Assembly: GCA_946623765.1 (NCBI GenBank)
Contig: CAMORL010000025.1
Location: forward strand, 1 to 15,252
Direction of reading: 5' to 3'
Source of the DNA: an uncultured Clostridia bacterium
Lineage (GTDB): Bacteria; Bacillota_A; Clostridia; Christensenellales; CAG-138
Length of the DNA stretch: 15,252 bases
Within the stretch, counting starts at the first letter, position 1; the number at the start of each line of letters is the position of its first letter. The notes below the pieces were generated by a model. That model saw only the letters and a program-made list of their open reading frames with translations. It did no database searches and was not told the DNA's origin. Shown here piece by piece: positions 1-5,708 of the stretch. Both the position numbers and the translations under genes were made by a program.

Positions 1-6
1 TCTCCC

Positions 7-13
7 CCTCCTT
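7..13 (-). promoter_or_regulatory. Shine-Dalgarno site for a gene beyond the left edge
   Basis: Read on the minus strand, positions 13 to 7 spell AAGGAGG, just downstream of the stop codon of the beta-propeller gene. The start codon would fall at or beyond position 1. This suggests that another gene follows within about 25 bases and belongs to the same transcript. The gene itself is not visible. Confidence 0.55.
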
Positions 14-25
14 TTTGTGCGCTGC

Positions 26-2146
26 TCAGTTCAGCTTCAGCGTGGCGAGCTTTTCCATTGTTTCGAACGAGAGCATAAAGACCTCGTTATCGCTGACCAC
101 GTAGAACACGTCGTCGATGAAGAGCCCGCGCGCGTCGCCGAGCCAGTATTCGGAATCGGTCTTGATCTTGCCGATCTGTTTGAACGCATTGCCTTCCGCG
201 CGGAACACATAATACGTATCGTCCGCCGGGAACGCGACCGTGCCGGTTTCGACGTCGACGAACACGATCTTGTGATTATACTGTACCTGCGTCCAGTTTG
301 CGTCCTTTACGGATAGCTTAAACGCTTCCTTCACGTTTGCCGGGTCGGAAATATCGAACATGCTCAGCTTCACGTTTTCGGTCCAGCCGTGCTCCTCGTC
401 CGCATCGTAACCGATGCCGAGCAGTTTCCCCTCGCCGAACGGGTGCAGATACGCGGAGAAGCCCGGGATCTTCAGCGTGCCGAGGATTTTCGGATCCTCC
501 GGATCGGACAGGTTCACGGAGAACAGCGGGTCGACCTGACGGAACGTCACGAAGTATGCCGTGTCGCCCATAAACCGCACGGACTGAACGCGTTCGTCCT
601 TTGCAAGGTTTTCGAGTTTGCCGACCGTTTGAAGATTGCCGTCGAGCACGAGCAGCTCGCAATCGCTGCTGCTTGCCCATTCATACGTGTCGATGCCGTC
701 CGTCCAGATGGTTTCTTCGCTTTCGGAACGCGTCACCACGAACCGGAAATACCCGTTATACGCGTCCATGCTGAACTGATTCAGAAGCGTGCCGGGGATC
801 TTCGCGCTCGCCGCCGCTTCGATTTTGCCGTCGTTCAGCGTGAAGCGGAACAGATTCGTATCCGAGCCGGACAGGATCTTGACAAAGTGCTTTCCGTTTT
901 CATCGGTCTGCTCCGCGCTCTGATCATTGCGCCACTCCTGCGACGCGATCAGAAGGTCCGTTCCGCTGCAGTATACCGTGTTGCAGCCGCCGAGCACCGC
1001 CTTGTGCGAATCGAATACCTTACCGTCCGCTGCGTCAAGCAGCGTGACGACGGTGAAGCCGTTCTCCTTTGACTCCGGATTGACATAGATGTCGCCCGGC
1101 GCAAACGCAGTCGTTGCGTCGTCGGTGCTCACCTTCGGTACATACTCGTCAACCGGGATCGGATCGACCATCGGATAGAAGTAGTACAGGCGGTAGTCCG
1201 AAACGATCATCAGCTTTCCTTCGATCAGCCTTGCGGTTCGATAATCGCCCTGCTGTTTATGCGAGGCAAGCAGCTTCGGCGCGGTGCGGTCGCCGAGATC
1301 GTATACCTCGGCAAACGTGTTTGTGCGGTCCTGCTCGTTGACCTTGTCGCTCCAGTTATAGTGCGATCCCAGAATATACAGGCGATCGCCGTACAGCATC
1401 ATTTCGGAATAATTGCGCCAGTAACCGTCTTTTTCGGCGGCTTCCTTGAGCTGAATCGTCGAGACGACGTCCGTGTCCTTTCCGTTTGCGGAAAGAATAT
1501 AAACCCGGTTCTTCGAACGGCTCAGCGCATAGATCCATGTTCCGTCCGTTTTGACGATATCCGCTTCGTCGACGCCTTCGACCTGATTGTTCGTACCGGA
1601 ATAGCGTCTGCCGGAATCGTCGGATTCGGCTTTTACGCCGTTCGTCGCAAGAACCATATCTCCGTCGACCGGCTGCGGCATCGGCGCTGCCTCCGCTGTT
1701 TCCTCAGCAGTTGCAGGAGCTTCCGCTTCATCGACCGGAACGCCGTAGAATCCGTAGGCGGAGTCGTTCCGGGCGATTCGTTCTTTCATGATATCGCCGA
1801 GTTCTTCATACGATGCGACGGTCTCCGGTCTTTGACTCTCCGCCGTCTTGGCGGAACTGAGCAGAAATCCCTTCTGTTCAACCGCCGCTTCGCTCTGCGC
1901 CGATGCTTCCATCGGGATGATCGCCGATTTGTTCTTCGTCGCCGCAGTGTTGATGCCGAGAACGACGGCAACGATCGCCGCTGCTGCCGCCGCGAACGAC
2001 GGTACTGCGATCAACCAGCCTTTCCGCCGGTTTCTCTTCTCGCGTTCGGCACGAATTCTCCGAACGCGCTCCTCTTTCATATCGTCCAGCAATCCTTCGC
2101 GCACATGGATGCTGTTCATCTTGTTCTGATACGAGTCCTTAAGCAT
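26..2146 (-). CDS. Single-pass membrane protein with secreted beta-propeller domain; putative anti-sigma factor
   Basis: 706 residues. Residues 1-43 are a charged cytoplasmic segment (IHVREGLLDDMKEERVRR and further Arg/Lys), residues 44-66 form one membrane helix, and 67-182 are an Ala/Glu/Pro-rich linker. From about 183 to the end lies a C-terminal beta-propeller of the secreted, WD40-like type (PF09826/COG4880), whose family signature QVEGVDEADIVKTDG begins at residue 188. The ATG at 2146-2144 is chosen because GGAGGAG (2159-2153) lies 6 bases upstream; a TTG at 2161 would place the start inside that site. The start overlaps the end of the ECF sigma gene by 8 bases, so translation is probably coupled. 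A short basic cytoplasmic tail, one helix and an outside sensor domain, encoded directly after an ECF sigma factor, is the layout of a membrane anti-sigma factor. That role is inferred, while the propeller assignment is firm. Confidence 0.88.
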   Translation of the reverse strand: MLKDSYQNKMNSIHVREGLLDDMKEERVRRIRAEREKRNRRKGWLIAVPSFAAAAAAIVAVVLGINTAATKNKSAIIPMEASAQSEAAVEQKGFLLSSAKTAESQRPETVASYEELGDIMKERIARNDSAYGFYGVPVDEAEAPATAEETAEAAPMPQPVDGDMVLATNGVKAESDDSGRRYSGTNNQVEGVDEADIVKTDGTWIYALSRSKNRVYILSANGKDTDVVSTIQLKEAAEKDGYWRNYSEMMLYGDRLYILGSHYNWSDKVNEQDRTNTFAEVYDLGDRTAPKLLASHKQQGDYRTARLIEGKLMIVSDYRLYYFYPMVDPIPVDEYVPKVSTDDATTAFAPGDIYVNPESKENGFTVVTLLDAADGKVFDSHKAVLGGCNTVYCSGTDLLIASQEWRNDQSAEQTDENGKHFVKILSGSDTNLFRFTLNDGKIEAAASAKIPGTLLNQFSMDAYNGYFRFVVTRSESEETIWTDGIDTYEWASSSDCELLVLDGNLQTVGKLENLAKDERVQSVRFMGDTAYFVTFRQVDPLFSVNLSDPEDPKILGTLKIPGFSAYLHPFGEGKLLGIGYDADEEHGWTENVKLSMFDISDPANVKEAFKLSVKDANWTQVQYNHKIVFVDVETGTVAFPADDTYYVFRAEGNAFKQIGKIKTDSEYWLGDARGLFIDDVFYVVSDNEVFMLSFETMEKLATLKLN

Positions 2147-2651
2147 CGAAATCTCCTCCAAGCTCTTCTTTCAGCATTCCTCTTGCACGATGCAGCCACG
2201 ATTTCACCGTCGATTCCGTCGTCCGCATAACAGCGGCGATGTCCTTTACGGAGTATTCTTCGTAGTAGTACAGATGGATTGCCGTACGGTATTTTTCCGG
2301 GAGCTTCATCACAGCATCATACACCGTCGAATCCGGCATTTCGTCTTCCGACGCCAGTTCCCCCGTCGCGTCCTCCGGTACGCTGTGCCGGCGAAACGCG
2401 CTTCCCAAAAGCGTTTTCGAACAGTTGACCGTGACCTTTATGAGCCACGCCTTCTGATGTTCTGCGCTCTCAAACGACGGCTTGTTTTTCAGGCAGCGCA
2501 AAAACACGTCCTGAACGACATCTTCCGCGTCTGCCGCGCTGCGTGTACGCACCAATGCGAGACGATACACCATGTCGCCGTACGTTTGAAACAGGGAATC
2601 CAGGTCATTGTTGACGGGCTCGTTTTGCTCGTAATGCATGCAATGTTCCAA
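2139..2651 (-). CDS. ECF-type RNA polymerase sigma factor
   Basis: 170 residues, the usual length for an extracytoplasmic-function sigma factor (SigW/SigE-like). Region 2 covers about 18-82, with YGDMVYRLALVRTRSAADAE at 24-43 followed by DVVQDVFLRCL, which binds core polymerase and the -10 element. Region 4 covers about 109-160, with LPEKYRTAIHLYYYEEYS followed by a helix-turn-helix (VKDIAAVMRTTESTVKSWLH) for the -35 element. Regions 1.1 and 3 are absent, as expected. The TTG start at 2651 is preferred because GAGGAG (2666-2661) lies 9 bases before it; the next ATG (2639) is 21 bases from that site. The 3' end overlaps the candidate anti-sigma gene. A possible self-recognised promoter lies upstream at 2674-2700. 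The regulon cannot be read from the window. Confidence 0.93.
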   Translation of the reverse strand: MEHCMHYEQNEPVNNDLDSLFQTYGDMVYRLALVRTRSAADAEDVVQDVFLRCLKNKPSFESAEHQKAWLIKVTVNCSKTLLGSAFRRHSVPEDATGELASEDEMPDSTVYDAVMKLPEKYRTAIHLYYYEEYSVKDIAAVMRTTESTVKSWLHRARGMLKEELGGDFDA

Positions 2652-2673
2652 TGTTTCTTGCTCCTCACAAATA

Positions 2674-2700
2674 ATACCGGGATCAGCCGGATTCGGTTGC
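2674..2700 (-). promoter_or_regulatory. Possible ECF-type promoter of the sigma-factor operon
   Basis: On the minus strand, GCAACC (2700-2695), a 15-base spacer and CGGTAT (2679-2674) resemble the AAC-type -35 and CGT/CGG-type -10 of many ECF promoters. Start of transcription would fall just before the ribosome site at 2666-2661, giving a leader of about 18 bases. A 6-bp inverted repeat (ATTCGG/CCGAAT, 2691-2707) overlaps the -35. Autoregulation is common for ECF sigma factors, but this match is by eye only. Confidence 0.4.
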
Positions 2701-2726
2701 GCCGAATTGCTTTTTTCTTTTACGGA

Positions 2727-2767
2727 TCAAAACGGCGCGCGTTTCTTTTGCATGTCCGCGCGCCGTT
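2727..2767 (-). terminator. Rho-independent terminator after the amidase-like gene
   Basis: A perfect 11-bp stem (AACGGCGCGCG at 2731-2741 with its complement at 2757-2767) and a 15-base loop lie 12 bases after the amidase-like stop codon. On the minus strand the stem ends in a run of four U. The U-run is short, so strength is uncertain, but the stem is very GC-rich. It separates the amidase-like gene from the sigma operon. Confidence 0.62.
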
Positions 2768-2779
2768 CGTTTCGGCAGA

Positions 2780-3691
2780 TCATTTCTTGAGTTGTTCGAG
2801 CAGCGCTTCCGCGATCGACTCGACGATTTTTTGACGGAAGCCTTCGTCCTCGAGGTCAGCGCGGTCCTCGCTGTTCTTCCAGTTTCCCAGAACCACTCTG
2901 ACGCACGGGCATCCGCACTTGGACGCGACCTCGTCGCTCACCTTGTCGAAGCCTCTGCCTTTGCTGCTCTGAATCTCCATGCCGGTTCCGTTCGCATACG
3001 CTTCGATCATGATTCTCGCAAAGCTCTCATTCTTCTTTGTTCCCTGCACAAAGAATCCGTGTACGGACGAACCGACCTCGTTGCACATCAGTCGAATCGC
3101 GACGTCGCATTTTGCGTCCTTGATGATCTTTGCGCGCTTGCTGTTGCCGACTTCCTTTTTGCTGTCCTCGCGCGTAACGACGACCTTCGCGCCTTTGGAT
3201 TCCAGATATTCCTTGAGTTCGTTTGCCAGCGACAGATTGTATTCGGCCTCCTCCTTGTACTTCGATTTTCCGTCACGCACGGGGTCGATGCCGATCGTGA
3301 GCCCTTCGAACGCTGTGCCGGTGATCGTCTTCGATCCGTTGTTCGCTGCACTCGGCGCCGGTGTCTCAACTTCAATCGCAGGCGGCGTCGGCGTTTCCGG
3401 CTCGGGCGTTCCGATGTCCGGCGTTTCCTCCGGGGAATCCGTCGGCGCCTGTGTCGGCACTTCCGAAATTTCCGGCTGCTCCGTCGCTTCCGACACCTGT
3501 GTCGGCGCTGCGCGGTTTCCGGTCACTTCCGATTTGACGCAGCGGAACATCTGCGCAAAATAACCGCCTTTTGCGAGGAATACCACGCCGACAATCAATC
3601 CTATGACCAGAATAATCATCGCGCAGAACAGGGAAAACCCCAGCGCGTTGTGAATCCGGAAATGCTTTCTTCTGTTTTTAATTCGTTTCAC
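2780..3691 (-). CDS. Membrane-anchored Amidase_3-fold protein, probably catalytically inactive
   Basis: 303 residues. A basic N-terminus is followed by a membrane helix (about 18-40), a Pro/Thr/Glu-rich linker (61-115) and an N-acetylmuramoyl-L-alanine amidase type 3 (AmiC/LytC/CwlD) fold at about 129-303. The fold shows in the IGIDP strand, the EAEYNLSLANELKEYLESKG helix, KVVVTRED and the C-terminal GFRQKIVESIAEALL helix. Active family members have the His of DPGHGG, a Glu, the His of SIHAN and the Glu of VELGF. By my alignment these positions are R139, E148, R200 and V267, so only one remains. Hydrolysis is therefore unlikely, and a peptidoglycan-binding or regulatory role is more plausible (inference). 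The GTG start follows AAGGAGGAG by 7 bases. The gene is monocistronic, with its own promoter and terminator. Confidence 0.85.
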   Translation of the reverse strand: MKRIKNRRKHFRIHNALGFSLFCAMIILVIGLIVGVVFLAKGGYFAQMFRCVKSEVTGNRAAPTQVSEATEQPEISEVPTQAPTDSPEETPDIGTPEPETPTPPAIEVETPAPSAANNGSKTITGTAFEGLTIGIDPVRDGKSKYKEEAEYNLSLANELKEYLESKGAKVVVTREDSKKEVGNSKRAKIIKDAKCDVAIRLMCNEVGSSVHGFFVQGTKKNESFARIMIEAYANGTGMEIQSSKGRGFDKVSDEVASKCGCPCVRVVLGNWKNSEDRADLEDEGFRQKIVESIAEALLEQLKK

Positions 3692-3729
3692 GGGATTGCT
3701 CCTCCTTAGCGATCGTTTCCTATGCTGTC

Positions 3730-3758
3730 ATTTTAGCACGCATTTTGCAAATCGGAAG
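3730..3758 (-). promoter_or_regulatory. Promoter of the amidase-like gene
   Basis: The minus strand has an extended -10, TGC-TAAAAT (3738-3730), about 38 bases before the GTG start; the -35 about 17 bases further up is weak. A dyad, GCAAATCG-gaag-CGATTTTGC (3747-3767, one extra T in one arm), covers the -35 region and could be an operator. ATTTTGCA also occurs twice directly, at 3742-3749 and 3761-3768. Confidence 0.45.
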
Positions 3759-3807
3759 CGATTTTGCATTTCGTTTACAAAAAGATAAAAAAAGAACGCC
3801 GAAAACG

Positions 3808-3836
3808 GATACAAATATCGGAAAATATGGTATCAT
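3808..3836 (+). promoter_or_regulatory. Extended -10 promoter of the phospholipase-like operon
   Basis: TGG-TATCAT (3828-3836) is a good extended -10. A weak -35 (GATACA, 3808-3813) lies 17 bases upstream. Transcription would begin near 3843, which is the first base of the ATG itself, so the mRNA may have no leader. The same TATGGTATCATA string occurs in the better promoter at 14685-14713 on the other strand. Confidence 0.5.
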
Positions 3837-3842
3837 ATTCCT

Positions 3843-4685
3843 ATGCCAAACATCTGCACGCACATAGTGTTCGGCGTTCGCGTCGCCGAAGCGGTTCAAA
3901 AGCCGCTCGCATCACTCGGGGAACCGTACATTCTCGGCTGTCTCGGTCCGGATTGGTATTTCTATGACCGCTTGCCGCCGACGCCGTTCATTCCCCATCA
4001 GAAAAAGCACGGCAACGTTCTGCACGGGCTTGATTGCAATACGCTGTTTTCCGCGCTTTGTGACGCGGCGGACGAATCAATGCGTCCGTACTTATACGGG
4101 TTTCTGACGCACATTGCGCTTGACAGCACGCTGCATCCGTATGTGGAAGCCAAGCACCGCGGCAGCGCGCATACGCGGTTTGAAGGCGTGATCGACTCGA
4201 TCGTATTCAAAAAAACCGCCGACGAAATCCCCTACCGCGATATTTTCCGGAAGCGCACCGACGCAAAAGCGATCGACGCGCTGCTTGCGCGCGTGTCCGA
4301 AATGCTCTGCGGCGCACACGTTTCGGGCGCATATGTGCGCGGGCTCCGCAAGTTCCGTCGGCTCGTTCCGTTTCTGTACGATCCGAAAAGCAGGCGATAC
4401 CGTGTTCTGCGCTTCTTTGAGCGTCCGATCAAAAAGCCCGGTCTCGTTTCCGATTATCTGATCGGACCGGACCACGAGGATCCGGAAGGCTGTATGAACC
4501 TTTCCCGCAGCAGCTGGGTTTCCCCGTGGGAACCGGACCGTGTACGGGACGAAAGCGTGCCGATGCTGTTTGACGAGGCGAAAGCGCTTGCCGTCGCCCT
4601 GATCCGCGCGTTCGATGCGAACGACCGCGAAACGCTCCGTTCGCTTCTCGAAAACCGCACGATGCAGAAGGGAGCGCTCGCATGA
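3843..4685 (+). CDS. Zinc-dependent phospholipase C family protein
   Basis: 280 residues with the Zn_dep_PLPC (PF00882) pattern: NICTHIVFG at the N-terminus (H7), GCLGPDWYF (D37), HGNVLHG (H56, H61), YGFLTHIALDSTLHPYV (H90, D94, H98) and HTRFEGVID (H110, E114). These are the His/Asp/Glu ligands of a three-zinc centre like that of Bacillus cereus phospholipase C. There is no signal peptide, so unlike the secreted toxins this is probably a cytoplasmic protein; many clostridial members share that form and have unknown substrates. The ATG is supported by the family N-terminus (MPNI.TH). No ribosome site is visible before it. The last bases overlap the SLOG gene (ATGA). Substrate specificity cannot be read from the sequence. 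Confidence 0.88.
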   Translation: MPNICTHIVFGVRVAEAVQKPLASLGEPYILGCLGPDWYFYDRLPPTPFIPHQKKHGNVLHGLDCNTLFSALCDAADESMRPYLYGFLTHIALDSTLHPYVEAKHRGSAHTRFEGVIDSIVFKKTADEIPYRDIFRKRTDAKAIDALLARVSEMLCGAHVSGAYVRGLRKFRRLVPFLYDPKSRRYRVLRFFERPIKKPGLVSDYLIGPDHEDPEGCMNLSRSSWVSPWEPDRVRDESVPMLFDEAKALAVALIRAFDANDRETLRSLLENRTMQKGALA

Positions 4686-5146
4686 CCTGCTGTTTTACCG
4701 GGCATCGTGAAATGCCGCCCGTCGGTTCGCCGGAATATACGGACCTGCTGTTTGCCCTGGAACGCGCGGTTTCGGACGTGCGCAGGGAAGGCTGTTCCCG
4801 GTTTATCGTCGGCGGCGCAAAAGGCTTCGATCTTCTGGCGGGCGAATGGATCCTGGCCCTGAAAAAGGTCGATCCCGACGTTTCGCTCGCCGTCTATGTG
4901 CCGCATCGCGGGCAGGAGCACAGCTACAGTTCCGAAGACATGCTTCGCTATCGAAAGCTGCTGAACAGCGCGGACGAGACGCTGGTGCTTTTCGATTCCT
5001 ATCACCCCGGCTGCATGCGGGAGCGCAACGCGCGTATGGTCGCGGACGCGCAGTTCTGCATCGCGTACGTCCGCAGAAGCAACAGCGGCTCCGGACAGAC
5101 TTTGAACATGGCGGAGGCGAAGGGCTTAACGGTCCTTCGGATCTGA
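4682..5146 (+). CDS. SLOG-family (YpsA/DUF1273-like) putative nucleotide-binding protein
   Basis: 154 residues, a single Rossmann-like domain. The N-terminal CCFTGHRE (3-10) and FIVGGAKGFDLLAGE (41-55) match the ligand-binding loops of SLOG/DUF1273 proteins. VYVPHRGQ (71-78), an NSADETLVLF strand (95-104) and a final SGSGQTLNMAEAKG stretch (135-148) complete the fold. SLOG proteins are thought to bind nucleotides or nucleotide-derived ligands; no reaction can be assigned. The ATG overlaps the phospholipase stop by 4 bases and is preceded by GGAG (4671-4674) at 7 bases, so the two are translationally coupled. The membrane-protein gene begins 2 bases after the stop. Confidence 0.85.
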   Translation: MTCCFTGHREMPPVGSPEYTDLLFALERAVSDVRREGCSRFIVGGAKGFDLLAGEWILALKKVDPDVSLAVYVPHRGQEHSYSSEDMLRYRKLLNSADETLVLFDSYHPGCMRERNARMVADAQFCIAYVRRSNSGSGQTLNMAEAKGLTVLRI

Positions 5147-5148
5147 AT

Positions 5149-5679
5149 ATGACTTACGAACGAACGCCATCCCCGAAACGACTTGTGCCGATGTGCGCTG
5201 TGCTTTCGCTCCTGCTGCTTTGCGCTGCGGAAGCGAGCGGCTGTTTTGCGCTGCTTTTTCTGTTTCCGACAGCGCTCTGCATGCTTCCGCTTTGTGAGGA
5301 ACGGCTTTGGGTCCATCTCGTGCTTTGCGATCTTCTGATCGCCGTGTTTGTGCTTTTGCTGCCGTTTCCGCATTATTTCTGGCTTGCCTATGTCTGCGTC
5401 CTTGCACCGTATGTACCGGTTCGCCACGTGCTGCGCGATCTCAAAAAACAAACGTATGCAACGCTGGCCGCGGTCGGGATCGTTCTGCTGTGGTCCGCTG
5501 TCGTGCTGTTTTTGCTTTCTCTGCTCGGCGTGAACGCGCTGACGCTGTTTTCGCCGTGGATCACTGCGTTTTCCGGTCTCGGCACGCTGCTGTTTCTGTT
5601 TTTGCTCGACGCGGTGTATCAGCTTACCGTTCCCTGGTATCGGAACCGTATCAGGCGTTTTCTGCTCCCGCGCGCATAA
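5149..5679 (+). CDS. Polytopic membrane protein of unknown function
   Basis: 176 residues, strongly hydrophobic, with about six predicted membrane segments (near 11-27, 30-48, 53-72, 75-93, 103-127 and 135-157). A basic loop lies at 92-100 and the C-terminus is Arg-rich (YRNRIRRFLLPRA). I do not recognise the family. The ATG at 5149 lies 2 bases after the SLOG stop, with only a weak GGA upstream, so translation is probably coupled; the frame is open further upstream, but that part lies inside the SLOG gene. It is followed 29 bases later by the class A PBP gene. The position fits an envelope-related protein, but function is unknown. Confidence 0.8.
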   Translation: MTYERTPSPKRLVPMCAVLSLLLLCAAEASGCFALLFLFPTALCMLPLCEERLWVHLVLCDLLIAVFVLLLPFPHYFWLAYVCVLAPYVPVRHVLRDLKKQTYATLAAVGIVLLWSAVVLFLLSLLGVNALTLFSPWITAFSGLGTLLFLFLLDAVYQLTVPWYRNRIRRFLLPRA

Positions 5680-5708
5680 TCGGAGCATCGCCGCGGCATA
5701 CTGATGGT

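Noticed and set aside
1259..2230. Open frame of 323 codons on the plus strand, antisense to the beta-propeller gene
   Set aside because: Low-complexity Arg/Phe-rich product with no recognisable domain and no ribosome site; the minus strand has a clear protein.
2792..3709. Open frame of 305 codons on the plus strand, antisense to the amidase-like gene
   Set aside because: The Arg-rich product mirrors the Pro/Thr/Glu linker of the real gene; no motif was found.
3764..3967. Small plus-strand open frame overlapping the phospholipase-like start
   Set aside because: It overlaps the well-supported gene in another frame and shows no motif; the codons after the overlap are Arg/Ser shadow sequence.
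5307..5708. N-terminal extension of the PBP frame upstream of 5709
   Set aside because: It lies inside the membrane-protein gene in another frame, is Arg/Cys-rich, and has no counterpart in class A PBPs.
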